A DNA stretch of 64,000 bases from JAGXRK01 sp963804005 (GTDB taxonomy: Bacteria; Bacteroidota; Ignavibacteria; Ignavibacteriales; Ignavibacteriaceae): NCBI GenBank assembly GCA_963804005.1, contig CAWDOP010000011.1:62001-126000 (forward strand). Reading direction: 5' to 3'. Each line of letters starts with the position of its first letter. Position 1 is the first letter of the stretch. Made by a program: the position numbers and the translations under genes. The notes under the pieces are model-generated. The model worked only from the letters and a program-made list of their open reading frames with translations. It did not search any database and was not told the DNA's origin. Below, piece after piece: positions 36,021 to 44,769 of the stretch.

Positions 36021-36193
36021 TATAATTAATATTGTTATAAAAACAGCGAATATTGATGAAAATAAGGATTTTAATAATACGGTGGTTTGCCCAGAGTCAG
36101 TAGTGGCACGAGGAGGGAAATAAATTCGTGCTTTATAATTTGTTGAACTTTAATATTTTTTTACTAAGTAAAAAATCATCGAAACAGATTTCC

Positions 36194-37285
36194 TTACTTT
36201 GTATTATAAGCCGCGGGCAAAATATAATCTCTAAAAAAGTTAAGCGGTTCGTCACCGCTGTTATAGTTACCTCCCGTTGAAACCACAACCATATCAAGAT
36301 GAGGAACCACACAGATTACTTGTCCCCCCCAGCCGAGGGCATAATAAACATCATTAACCTGCAGAACCTGCGCTGTGCTGCTTGCATCTCTGTATCTCCA
36401 CCACTGGTATGCGTATTCAGAATAGCTGTTTATGTTTATTTTAGCTGCGGTAGAAGTATTTACCCAGCTCTCGCTTATTAGCGGAACTCCATCCCACCTG
36501 CCTTTTTGCAAAAATAGTCTGCCAAACTTTAACATATCAATTGGTCTTAGTCTTAATCCGCCAAATGTATCGATTACGCCATTCGGTCCCACTTCCCATA
36601 TCCAATTAAGAATTTCTAATGGATCAAAAATATTAGTTTTACAAAATTGATCTGCCTTTATACCCGTGGATTTGTCAATTACACCACCAAGCAAGGTTGA
36701 GCAGCCGCTGTTATAAGTAAATATTGTGCCCGGTTGATAGATTACCGGAAGATCAAGTACAAACTTTATCCAATCGGAACTGTTGATAAGTTTTCTTACA
36801 TCATTATCCGGATCGGAATAAGGAAGTGTAAGTTCATCCCACTGAAATCCGGCACTCATACTCAGTACGTGATGAAGATTGATGTTATTCTTCCACTCAC
36901 TTGGGTTCTGGAGGTCGCTGTATTCGGGAAAGAAATTGAGAATCTTAAGATTTATTCCGCTTATGTGGTCCTGATCAATTGCTATTCCAATTAGAGCCGA
37001 GGTAACACTTTTTGTAACTGAATAACAAACATGCAGGTTTTCCCTGCTGTAACCGCGAAAATATTCTTCCACGACCAATGTATCATCTTTATAAATAAGC
37101 AGACTGTGAATTAAGCCGTAATCCCCGGCAGTAATTTTAGCTAAAAGATTGTTTATAATTGTGCTGTCAAGAATGTTACCTGTGCTGGCAGGTGTGTCAT
37201 CCGAAACGATAGGAGTTTCCTCCGAGCAGGAAATAAAAATGATAATTAGAAGAAAGAGAATTGAAAGATTTTTTAAGCGGTTCAT
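36194..37285 (-). CDS. Beta-lactamase-fold serine hydrolase lipoprotein
   Basis: Lipobox cysteine at about residue 20 (IIFISC). The class C beta-lactamase/esterase fold shows SVTK (catalytic Ser-x-x-Lys) in CYSVTKSVTSAL, a Tyr-x-Asn triad (YNSG) and a late GWGGQ segment in place of the KTG motif. Such proteins are usually esterases or D-alanyl peptidases rather than antibiotic-hydrolysing enzymes. Length 363 fits. Probably attached to the outer or inner membrane facing the periplasm. Confidence 0.85.
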   Translation of the reverse strand: MNRLKNLSILFLLIIIFISCSEETPIVSDDTPASTGNILDSTIINNLLAKITAGDYGLIHSLLIYKDDTLVVEEYFRGYSRENLHVCYSVTKSVTSALIGIAIDQDHISGINLKILNFFPEYSDLQNPSEWKNNINLHHVLSMSAGFQWDELTLPYSDPDNDVRKLINSSDWIKFVLDLPVIYQPGTIFTYNSGCSTLLGGVIDKSTGIKADQFCKTNIFDPLEILNWIWEVGPNGVIDTFGGLRLRPIDMLKFGRLFLQKGRWDGVPLISESWVNTSTAAKININSYSEYAYQWWRYRDASSTAQVLQVNDVYYALGWGGQVICVVPHLDMVVVSTGGNYNSGDEPLNFFRDYILPAAYNTK

Positions 37286-37338
37286 ATCTACGTCTCCTGA
37301 TGTTCAATGCTAAGTAAGTAATTTTTTATACAGAAAGC

Positions 37339-37361
37339 AAAACCCAAATAAGGGTTTTTTT
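37339..37361 (+). terminator. Hairpin with T-run in the leader of the M16 operon
   Basis: AAAACCC (37339-37345) pairs with GGGTTTT (37352-37358) and T's continue to 37361. It sits in the divergent region 85 bases before the M16 start, so it may attenuate that operon or stop a transcript entering from the left. Confidence 0.35.
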
Positions 37362-37445
37362 ACCATAGAAAATAATTTTAGTGTTTTACCTCTTTACAAT
37401 TACTATTTTTAAGAAATAAATTTAATAAATATCTGGATAGCAAAA

Positions 37446-38753
37446 ATGAAACACATTCTAATCTTTCTCATCTCCGCTGTTTCCCTGTTCGCACAGGTGC
37501 AGGCAGAGGATGTTCAGACTTTTACTCTTAAGAACGGAATGAAAATAATGGTTCTGGAGAAAAGTTCAATTCCAAATGCAAATATGTATTTGTTTTATAA
37601 AGTCGGCTCGAGAAATGAGTACATTGGCATTACGGGCATCTCTCATTTCTTCGAGCATATGATGTTCAACGGTGCAAAGAAATACGGACCTAAAGAATTC
37701 GACCGGGTTATGGAAGCAAATGGCGGAGCGAATAATGCTTATACTTCTGAAAACATTACCGCATACACCAACTTTTTCCCACGCACTGCGTTTGAAGTAA
37801 TATTTGATCTTGAAGCAGATAGAATTACCAACCTTAACTTCGATCCGCAAATGATTGAAAGCGAGCGCGGCGTTATTCTTTCTGAAAGAACAACCATGCT
37901 TGAAAACAGTCCGTTGGCGCAATTAGAGCAGGAAGTCGTGGCAACCGCGTTTACTGCACATTCTTATATGTGGCCGGTAATTGGCTGGGAATCGGATATT
38001 AAAAACTGGACCAAGTCCGACCTGGAAAATTATTTTCATACTTATTATGCGCCCAACAACTGTCTGGTTGTAATAAGTGGTGATGTAAAGCTTGCCGAAG
38101 TAAAGAAGCTTGCAGAAAAATATTTTGAACCAATTCCGGCCGGACCAAAGCCAAGACCGATTCACACGGTTGAGCCACCGCAATTGGGTGAAAAAAGAGT
38201 TTTTGTAAAAAGGGAAGTTCCTTCTCCGTATTTGATGATTACGTATCACGTTCCCGAAACAGGAAACGCCGATTATTATGCGCTAGATCTTCTAAGTTCA
38301 ATTTTATCGCGTGGAAGATCATCAAGATTGTATAGTTCACTAATTGAAGATAAACAACTTGCTTTGCAGGTCGGGACATCTTTTGGCGAAGCTTTCGATC
38401 CAACGCTTTTTTATTTCTATGGCATCTGCAATGATGGGATTGCCGCATCGGAATTTGAGAAGGCAATTATTGATGAAGTTGATAAAATAATTAACGAAGG
38501 AATAAATGAAGGTGAGCTGCAAAAGGTAAAAAATCAAAAGCTGATGGAATTCTACAGAACAATGGAAACAATAAACGGAATTTCTAATACTGTCGGGACT
38601 TATGAATTATTTTTTGGTGATTATAAAAAACTTTTCACCGCACCGGATGATTATAAAAAAGTAACTGCTGATGATATTAAAAACGTGGCAGCAAAATATT
38701 TTACAAAACAGAACAGAACAGTTGGCATTCTGAATACGGAGGAAGAGAAATGA
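37446..38753 (+). CDS. M16 family zinc peptidase, catalytic subunit
   Basis: A short signal-peptide-like start (MKHILIFLISAVSLFAQ) is followed by an M16 (pitrilysin-like) domain. The inverted zinc motif is HFFEH at about residues 67-71, with the distant glutamate in ENITAYTNFF/EVIFDLEADRI. RNEYIGITGISHFFEHMMFNG fits the active chain of two-chain M16B proteases. It overlaps the next gene, which encodes a catalytically dead M16 chain, by four bases, the usual heterodimer arrangement. Probably periplasmic, with peptides as substrate. Confidence 0.9.
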   Translation: MKHILIFLISAVSLFAQVQAEDVQTFTLKNGMKIMVLEKSSIPNANMYLFYKVGSRNEYIGITGISHFFEHMMFNGAKKYGPKEFDRVMEANGGANNAYTSENITAYTNFFPRTAFEVIFDLEADRITNLNFDPQMIESERGVILSERTTMLENSPLAQLEQEVVATAFTAHSYMWPVIGWESDIKNWTKSDLENYFHTYYAPNNCLVVISGDVKLAEVKKLAEKYFEPIPAGPKPRPIHTVEPPQLGEKRVFVKREVPSPYLMITYHVPETGNADYYALDLLSSILSRGRSSRLYSSLIEDKQLALQVGTSFGEAFDPTLFYFYGICNDGIAASEFEKAIIDEVDKIINEGINEGELQKVKNQKLMEFYRTMETINGISNTVGTYELFFGDYKKLFTAPDDYKKVTADDIKNVAAKYFTKQNRTVGILNTEEEK

Positions 38754-40120
38754 AAAAAGCAATTATATTCCTTGTGGTTTTAAGTTCGTCGGTTTTTGCT
38801 CAATTCAGATTACCGGAATACCAGGCCTTTACATTAGAAAATAACATGACCGTTTATTTGATGGAGAAGAAAGACGTTCCGCTTATTTCTTTCTCGGCAG
38901 TTTTTGACGGAGGCGCAGTTAAAGATGGTTCACTTTCTGGAATAGCTTCATTCACTGCCGATGCTTTAAGATTCGGAACAGAGAACTATACTAAAGCACA
39001 AATAGACTCTGTCTTTAACTTTTACGGCAGCAACTTAAATTCGTATGCAACCCTGGATTACTCCGGATTAGGCACTACAATAATAAAGGAAAATTTTGAA
39101 GTGCTTCTTAATGTTATTAATGAAGTGATACAAAGCCCAACTTTCCCGAACGATGAAATAGAAAAAAGAAAACAAAGATGGATTGCCGAATTAGATCAGG
39201 CAAAAGAAAGTCCGCGCTCTGTAATTGGCAGTTACTTTAACAAACACATTTTTGGAGAAGCGCCGTATGGTAATCCTGTTAACGGAACAAAAGCAGGAAT
39301 CGGCGGAATTTCTTTAGAAAAAGTAAAAGAATTCTATAATGCAAACTACAGACCTGAAAGTTCTGCAATTTCTATTGTTGGTGATTTTAATACATCCGAA
39401 ATGAAAGAGTTAATTAAAAAATATTTCGGCGGATGGAAAAACGAATCGCCCAAAATGATTATAGATATAAGAATGGCAGACACTCCGTTTGAAAATCCTG
39501 CTGTTTATCTGATTAATAAGGATAATTCGTTCGAAACAACTTTTCTTATCGGCGGATATGGAACCAAAATGGACAACGATGATCAAACACAGATTGATGT
39601 TATCAACACAATTCTTGGCGGTAGATTTACTTCATGGCTGAATGATGAACTTAGGGTCAATGCGGGATTAACTTATGGTGCAAGAAGCCGGTTTGCTCAG
39701 TATAAATATGCCGGAACATTTCTTATGTACAGCTTTACCCAGACTAAAAACACAGAAGCGGCAATTGATCTGGCTTTGAAGACATATAACAGACTTTTTG
39801 AAAAGGGAATTGACGAAAAAACACTAGTATCGGCAAAAAATTATGTAAAAGGACAATTTCCTCCGGACTATGAAACGGCCGGATCGCTTGCAGGATTTTT
39901 AGCTCAGAAATATGTTTATGGATTGGAAGATTCGTACATAAATGATTTTGAAAAAGCCGTTGATGAAATGACTGTTGAAAGAGCAAACAAGCTGATTGAA
40001 AAATATTTTCCTAAAGATAATCTGCAGTTTGTCTTGGTTGGGAAAGCTGAGGAGATAAGAGAAGTCGCAAAGAAATATGGAAAGGTTAAAGAAAGAAATT
40101 TAAGCGAGGACGGATTTTAA
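38750..40120 (+). CDS. M16 family peptidase, non-catalytic partner
   Basis: Signal peptide (MKKAIIFLVVLSSSVFAQ) then an M16 domain in which the zinc motif is missing (GIASFTADALRFG where HxxEH would be). It keeps the structural LRVNAGLTYGARSRF and the GRFTSWLND features of the M16 C-terminal half. The ATG overlaps the stop of the active-chain gene (ATGA), so equal synthesis of the two subunits is expected. The product should form a complex with the preceding protein. Confidence 0.9.
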   Translation: MKKAIIFLVVLSSSVFAQFRLPEYQAFTLENNMTVYLMEKKDVPLISFSAVFDGGAVKDGSLSGIASFTADALRFGTENYTKAQIDSVFNFYGSNLNSYATLDYSGLGTTIIKENFEVLLNVINEVIQSPTFPNDEIEKRKQRWIAELDQAKESPRSVIGSYFNKHIFGEAPYGNPVNGTKAGIGGISLEKVKEFYNANYRPESSAISIVGDFNTSEMKELIKKYFGGWKNESPKMIIDIRMADTPFENPAVYLINKDNSFETTFLIGGYGTKMDNDDQTQIDVINTILGGRFTSWLNDELRVNAGLTYGARSRFAQYKYAGTFLMYSFTQTKNTEAAIDLALKTYNRLFEKGIDEKTLVSAKNYVKGQFPPDYETAGSLAGFLAQKYVYGLEDSYINDFEKAVDEMTVERANKLIEKYFPKDNLQFVLVGKAEEIREVAKKYGKVKERNLSEDGF

Positions 40121-40140
40121 AACACGTAATTAGAAATATA

Positions 40141-40177
40141 CAGATGACACAGATTTTTGCTGATTCTGTGTCATCTG
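40141..40177. terminator. Bidirectional terminator hairpin
   Basis: A perfect 13-bp stem, CAGATGACACAGA (40141-40153) with TCTGTGTCATCTG (40165-40177), lies between the convergent M16 and DUF4252 genes. CTTTATTG follows on the plus strand. Confidence 0.8.
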
Positions 40178-40188
40178 CTTTATTGTAA

Positions 40189-40728
40189 TCAAAAACTTAA
40201 TGCCAGATTTCTCTCTGCAATTGCTTTTGCAATTAACTGCTTCAGATTTCCTTCAACCTCTACAAGAACCAGTTCTTCGTCATCGAAGTTTACAACAAAA
40301 ATTTTATTCAAAATCAAATCTTTATCGCTATTCACATAGATTGCAGAGGATGAACTATTCTCATAGTTTCTTACAATGCACTTCCAGCCATTACTTTTCA
40401 TTGTTTTATCGAGATCTTGCATCGTTTTAAAGTCGGGGGAACTAACGTTTCTGTCCGTTTTCTTGTAGATTCCGACCTGTACCCCGGATATTTCTTTAAG
40501 AAGTTCGGATGCGAATTTATCATTTTCATCCAGACCGGCAACCCAGCGACTAAACGTAAGACTAACAGAGCCAAGCGCAAACTGCATATCAGTTTTGTAT
40601 GACCCATCAACAGAATTCATAATATGATTACGAATCTCTGTGAACTTTTCATTCACCCCGAAACAGCCTGTAAGAAGGAGCGAAGTGAAGGCAATTATTA
40701 AAACCAGGGTTAAATGTTTCGTTTTCAT
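40189..40728 (-). CDS. DUF4252 lipoprotein (last gene of sigma-factor operon)
   Basis: Lipobox cysteine at residue 22 (LLLTGC). The ~150-residue mature part contains the DUF4252 pattern: a run of helical K/D-rich residues, VQVGIYKKTDRNV, NGWKCIVRNYENSSSSAIYVNSD and a C-terminal LVLVEVEGNLKQLIAKAI. DUF4252 proteins in Bacteroidota lie in ECF sigma-factor operons, as here; the function is unknown. The gene begins 2 bases after the stop of the other DUF4252 gene. Confidence 0.82.
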   Translation of the reverse strand: MKTKHLTLVLIIAFTSLLLTGCFGVNEKFTEIRNHIMNSVDGSYKTDMQFALGSVSLTFSRWVAGLDENDKFASELLKEISGVQVGIYKKTDRNVSSPDFKTMQDLDKTMKSNGWKCIVRNYENSSSSAIYVNSDKDLILNKIFVVNFDDEELVLVEVEGNLKQLIAKAIAERNLALSF

Positions 40729-40730
40729 TT

Positions 40731-41279
40731 TTACATTTCGTCTTTAAGGTTATCAAGATTTGGTATGTTTAAATTTTTACCAAGCTTACCAATAGCTTTC
40801 ATATCAATTCTGCCTACAATATTTACAAAGGCGGCTTCACCGTCTTCTTCAATCGCCATCACAACAAGTCCGACTATATCTTTTTTATTAGCGCCGAACT
40901 TTATATAAACATTTGCGTTTTCTTTCTGGTTCTTTGACTTAACAATTCTTTTCCAGTTGTTTGCCGTCAATTTCTTATCTATCTCACTGACCTTTTTATC
41001 GAGATCCGCATTGTAACCGTCCATTTTATATACGTTGGCCCTAACAAGCTTAAGTCCCTTCAGAAGCTCGGTTAATGCGGGATCGCTTTCGGAAGTTAGA
41101 TCCGCAACAACAGAAAGAAGATCCTCTTCGAGAAATACTTCGGTTACGCCCTGAGAATTTTCAAACTTTGTAAGATCTCCGAAATCAACATATCCGGGTT
41201 CTTTAGTTACATCCTGTGCATTCAATGCAAATGCAAACAAAGCAAAAGCAAGCACGAGATATTTTTTTAGATTTTTCAT
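40731..41279 (-). CDS. DUF4252 secreted protein
   Basis: I start at ATG 41279, which follows a perfect AGGAGG and precedes a signal peptide (KKYLVLAFALFAFALNAQ); an in-frame ATG 23 codons earlier falls inside the preceding gene. The mature part has the family layout: KLVRANVYKMDGYNAD, NNWKRIVKSKNQKENANVYIKFG and FVNIVGRIDMKAIGKLG. It lacks a lipobox, unlike the neighbour. Sigma, anti-sigma and two DUF4252 genes follow each other closely, so this is one operon reacting to envelope signals. Confidence 0.82.
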   Translation of the reverse strand: MKNLKKYLVLAFALFAFALNAQDVTKEPGYVDFGDLTKFENSQGVTEVFLEEDLLSVVADLTSESDPALTELLKGLKLVRANVYKMDGYNADLDKKVSEIDKKLTANNWKRIVKSKNQKENANVYIKFGANKKDIVGLVVMAIEEDGEAAFVNIVGRIDMKAIGKLGKNLNIPNLDNLKDEM

Positions 41280-41280
41280 T

Positions 41281-41817
41281 TTATCCTCCTGTGGTAGAGT
41301 TGTTAATAACTGGCAATCCTTTGTTAACCGGATTACCCACTTTTTCATTTATAATTTTTGGCGTGAGTTCATTTTCAGTTTTGTTCATTACTTTTCCAAT
41401 CAGCGCAAGAGATAATTGCAGCTGTTCTTTTGCAAACCGAATTTCTTTACTGCTGAATAACCTTTTATTTGTTTGATTATCCTCAGAGAAAGTTATTACT
41501 GCCGTAATCATTGCCGCGGCAAGAATTACATACGTGAATGACGGTCTGATAATTTCATATAATTTTGCTCTTGAAGATTTTATTTCAATCTGCGCTTCAA
41601 CAGATTGAATTAATCTCTCGGGGCATTTCTGAAACTCAACCCGGGTAAATTTTTGCGCAATAGTCTTATGCTGCTGATAAAGTTCGTATGCATAAACAGA
41701 ATTTTTTATCAAACTTCCTGCCTTGAGATTATCAAGAATATTTCCCTCACCATAAGCAGAGGCAATAATTTTCTCTTCCAATTGAGGAGTTATTTCAAAT
41801 ACTTTTTTCTTTTTCAT
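41281..41817 (-). CDS. Single-span membrane protein, probable anti-sigma factor
   Basis: The N-terminal ~90 residues are charged and probably cytoplasmic, one membrane span lies about 93-112 (SFTYVILAAAMITAVITF), and the rest is periplasmic. Its ATG overlaps the ECF sigma gene by 23 bases and the DUF4252 genes follow, a standard position for the cognate anti-sigma factor in Bacteroidota. No zinc-binding (ZAS) motif is seen. The assignment rests mainly on position. Confidence 0.7.
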   Translation of the reverse strand: MKKKKVFEITPQLEEKIIASAYGEGNILDNLKAGSLIKNSVYAYELYQQHKTIAQKFTRVEFQKCPERLIQSVEAQIEIKSSRAKLYEIIRPSFTYVILAAAMITAVITFSEDNQTNKRLFSSKEIRFAKEQLQLSLALIGKVMNKTENELTPKIINEKVGNPVNKGLPVINNSTTGG

Positions 41818-42328
41818 ATTCTTTCAACTCTTTTCTTAGCTGTTGTCTTGCTCTCAAAATATTTATTTTAACACTGCTCATAGGTATATCAAGAATTTTA
41901 CTTATTTCTTTATATTTAAGCCCATCAATCTGATACATAACAAAGGGCGTCTTTAATCGTTCAGGCAAATTTTCAACTGCCGACATAATATTTTCTTTGA
42001 TAAAATTCTTATTCATCAAAAAATCCGGGTCCCCATCAATAGATTCATCTTTCATTCTATTTTCAATTGCTTCATTTATTAATGGCTCGCGTTTGTACAT
42101 ATTATTATTTCGTCTTATATAATCGAGACACAAATTATGAGTCGTACGCATCAACCAGGCTTTTGCGCTCAACAGGTTAAATTTGCCCAGATTGTTCCAC
42201 ATTCTTAGTAAAACATCCTGAACTACTTCTTCAGCATCCATCTGGTTTTTAAGCATATAGACAGCGTGCCTGTAGATCAGGTTTTTATACTTGTTTGTTA
42301 AATATTTAAATGTTATCAACTGACTCAT
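41795..42328 (-). CDS. ECF sigma factor (sigma-70 family)
   Basis: Start ATG 42328 (GAGTGAA before it); a longer start at 42376 lacks a site. Region 2 includes VVQDVLLRMWNNLGKF and region 4 the helix-turn-helix LKYKEISKILDIPMSSVKINILRARQQLRKEL. The 177-residue size is typical of an extracytoplasmic-function sigma. Together with the overlapping probable anti-sigma gene and DUF4252 genes it forms a self-contained envelope-stress operon. Likely target promoters cannot be deduced here. Confidence 0.9.
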   Translation of the reverse strand: MSQLITFKYLTNKYKNLIYRHAVYMLKNQMDAEEVVQDVLLRMWNNLGKFNLLSAKAWLMRTTHNLCLDYIRRNNNMYKREPLINEAIENRMKDESIDGDPDFLMNKNFIKENIMSAVENLPERLKTPFVMYQIDGLKYKEISKILDIPMSSVKINILRARQQLRKELKEYEKEKSI

Positions 42329-42471
42329 TTCACTCTTAAAGACGGTAACGGAAATATTTTTGTTACAAAAAAACAAATGTTTGCTGCTGAAAGTCTTTTA
42401 ATTGTGATGAGCGGATGAAATGAATGATTAAATAAAAGGCTGATTAAAGGATAATTTATCTGGGATTAAGT

Positions 42472-43245
42472 CTATGACTTAGATATTAATAAATGGTCAT
42501 CGAAGGTTTTACTTTTATACCAGAACTTCAGAACATCAAAAAGAAAAACAAGGCTTACTTTTTTTAGTAATTTAAGAATGAACTGATTAAGTTTTTTGTC
42601 CGTAATTATGTGAATGTTTCCCATTGAGTAAAAATTCAAGTTGAATCTTTTTGCTAAAAGCGAAAGGCTTTTGTAACTATAGAACGAAATATGCTGTCCG
42701 TGTATAAACGAATAATACCACCATTCTTTGGGATCGGGAATTGGTTGAGGAAGCAACTCTGTAGAAAAAATAACATTATTACTAAAATTTAAAATCTTTT
42801 CTAATTCAACAACAGGATCAACAAAATGTTCAAACACTTCAAAAGCAGTTACTATCTCAAACTTTGAATCAACCTTTTCATTATGCTCAAATCCTTTTGC
42901 AAAAAGATTTTCACAGTACAAATCTGACCAGTAGAAATCAAACCCTATGTCGCGCATCATTCTGGTGAATAAACCGTAACCTCCGGCATAATCTAAAAAC
43001 CTAGCTTTATGGTTAAAATAAAAGGAAATAAGCACCGAGCATATTTTTGAGAATTGTATATTTCTTAAAATTATCCCTGTATCAGAATATGTTATGGCAC
43101 TGCCGTAAGCCTCATCTAACCAATGAGGCTCCTCAGAAAAAAGAAATCCGCATTTATCGCATTGATAAAATTCTACATCGTATTTCTTCAGAACTTTTTC
43201 TTTGAAAGCCTGGTGTGCTGAAGAATTACAAATTTTACAGTTCAT
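42472..43245 (-). CDS. SAM-dependent methyltransferase with N-terminal zinc ribbon
   Basis: The N-terminus CKIC and CDKCG (residues 3-6 and 29-33) forms a zinc-ribbon-like pair, followed by a class I methyltransferase core (RFLDYAGGYGLFTRMMRDIGFDFYWSDLY) and EVFEHFVDPVVELEKIL. The layout fits Methyltransf_23-type proteins often linked to glycan loci. It is 1 base from the stop of the flippase gene next to it, so it is in the same operon. Substrate unknown, probably a sugar or glycolipid. Confidence 0.78.
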   Translation of the reverse strand: MNCKICNSSAHQAFKEKVLKKYDVEFYQCDKCGFLFSEEPHWLDEAYGSAITYSDTGIILRNIQFSKICSVLISFYFNHKARFLDYAGGYGLFTRMMRDIGFDFYWSDLYCENLFAKGFEHNEKVDSKFEIVTAFEVFEHFVDPVVELEKILNFSNNVIFSTELLPQPIPDPKEWWYYSFIHGQHISFYSYKSLSLLAKRFNLNFYSMGNIHIITDKKLNQFILKLLKKVSLVFLFDVLKFWYKSKTFDDHLLISKS

Positions 43246-43246
43246 A

Positions 43247-44620
43247 TCATTTATTCCATATTCCGGTTGCTTTGTTGTTTATCAATTTAAAGTATTGAAT
43301 CGGAGCCCAAACCGAGGCGAAAAACAAACAGATTACTGTTGAAAGCATTACTCCGCTGATTCCCATATTCAAAGTTTTTGCAAGAAATATTGAGAGAGGA
43401 ATATTTACGATTGCCGTAATAATTGCATAATAGAATTGAAGTCTTACCTTGCCAACACCATTAATAAAAGAAACAAAGATATTATTCCAGTTTGCAATTA
43501 TTACAAAGATCCCTGTTAATACTGAAAGCAGAAACGGAACTTCTATTTCTTTACCAACCCAGAGAGCATAAGCCAGATCGGAAAAGATTATCATTAAAAC
43601 AACAACAGATGAAAGTCCCGCCCAGATAAATATCAACTTTCTCATCATACTTTTTATCCAGCCATACTCTTGTTTTACATAGGCTTCTGTAAATGCAGAC
43701 CAGAACGGAGCGATGATTACATTAAAAACCATCGGCGCAAGATAAAAATATTTATAGGCAACATTATAAACCGTTACAGATGCAGGTCCGAACAATTGAG
43801 TGATAATTATGTTTCCCGTAGTAAAAATTATCAGGCCAGCGATCTGAATAATGAAGAACTGCATTCCAAGCTTTATTAATGCCGAGGAATACTTCAGATT
43901 AACAAATTTAAAACCCGGGGCAATGCTTTTGTACATTTTTAAAAACATTATAACACTGCCTGTGAGAAATACCAGCACAGGAATAAATCCCGCAAGCACT
44001 CCGTATGAAAGTAAAGATTTGTCATAAAAATGTGATAAGCCGATCACCGCTAGAAGGGTTAATCCATTAATGCTTAAACTAATAACACCGTTTATTGCCG
44101 GTTTCTGGTCAGCATTTATAATACTTGAAAGAAGTCTAAGTAAAAAATGAATGCAGAAAAGAACAAAAACAAAAAGCACAAGCTTATTGAGTGAATAAAA
44201 ATACTCCTGTGGAGCGTTCAGAAGCACAGTCCAGTTAATAAAAGGGTGGATGATAAGGTAGATAATAATTACGAATAACAATCCTGTTGAAAATATTGCG
44301 TAAGCGGTGCTGACATAACTGCGTGCAAGTTTAATATCATTATGCGCAAAAGCTTCGGCAAGCTTGTTGCGCAGCCCGTTGCCCAATCCGAAATCTAAAT
44401 TAACAAGCCACATTAAAATGGAATGCAAAGTAAGCCATATTCCATACTCAACTTCGCCCAGATACCCAATGCTAACCGGGACCAATGCCATAATTGCAAC
44501 AAAGTTGAAAAGGTTAAGAATGAAAAGAAGGATAATATTTTTTTTTGCTTTCTCGGAACGGGATGAATCTTTAAAATTTAAAAGCTCTTTCGGCGTGTAT
44601 TTTAAGTAAGGTAACTTCAA
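43247..44620 (-). CDS. Oligosaccharide flippase (Wzx/MATE-like), copy 1
   Basis: A 457-residue polytopic protein with about 12-14 hydrophobic segments and the MVF/PST fold; the N-terminal VPVSIGYLGEVEYGIWLTLHSILMWL and the DFGLGNGLRNKLAEAFAHND motif are typical of Wzx flippases that move undecaprenyl-linked repeat units across the inner membrane. The two-flippase locus implies either two glycans or a redundant transporter. Confidence 0.85.
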   Translation of the reverse strand: MKLPYLKYTPKELLNFKDSSRSEKAKKNIILLFILNLFNFVAIMALVPVSIGYLGEVEYGIWLTLHSILMWLVNLDFGLGNGLRNKLAEAFAHNDIKLARSYVSTAYAIFSTGLLFVIIIYLIIHPFINWTVLLNAPQEYFYSLNKLVLFVFVLFCIHFLLRLLSSIINADQKPAINGVISLSINGLTLLAVIGLSHFYDKSLLSYGVLAGFIPVLVFLTGSVIMFLKMYKSIAPGFKFVNLKYSSALIKLGMQFFIIQIAGLIIFTTGNIIITQLFGPASVTVYNVAYKYFYLAPMVFNVIIAPFWSAFTEAYVKQEYGWIKSMMRKLIFIWAGLSSVVVLMIIFSDLAYALWVGKEIEVPFLLSVLTGIFVIIANWNNIFVSFINGVGKVRLQFYYAIITAIVNIPLSIFLAKTLNMGISGVMLSTVICLFFASVWAPIQYFKLINNKATGIWNK

Positions 44621-44769
44621 AATATTAGCTGTGTCTGATTTATGCCTTAATGAGAAATCTTTGTTTAAGGTTTATCCAAATATAATTATTGAAATTCTAT
44701 AATTACATCTTATTTGTAATAAGAAAGCACATTATAGAGACTCCGGATTTTATGGAAAATTGCCGCTGT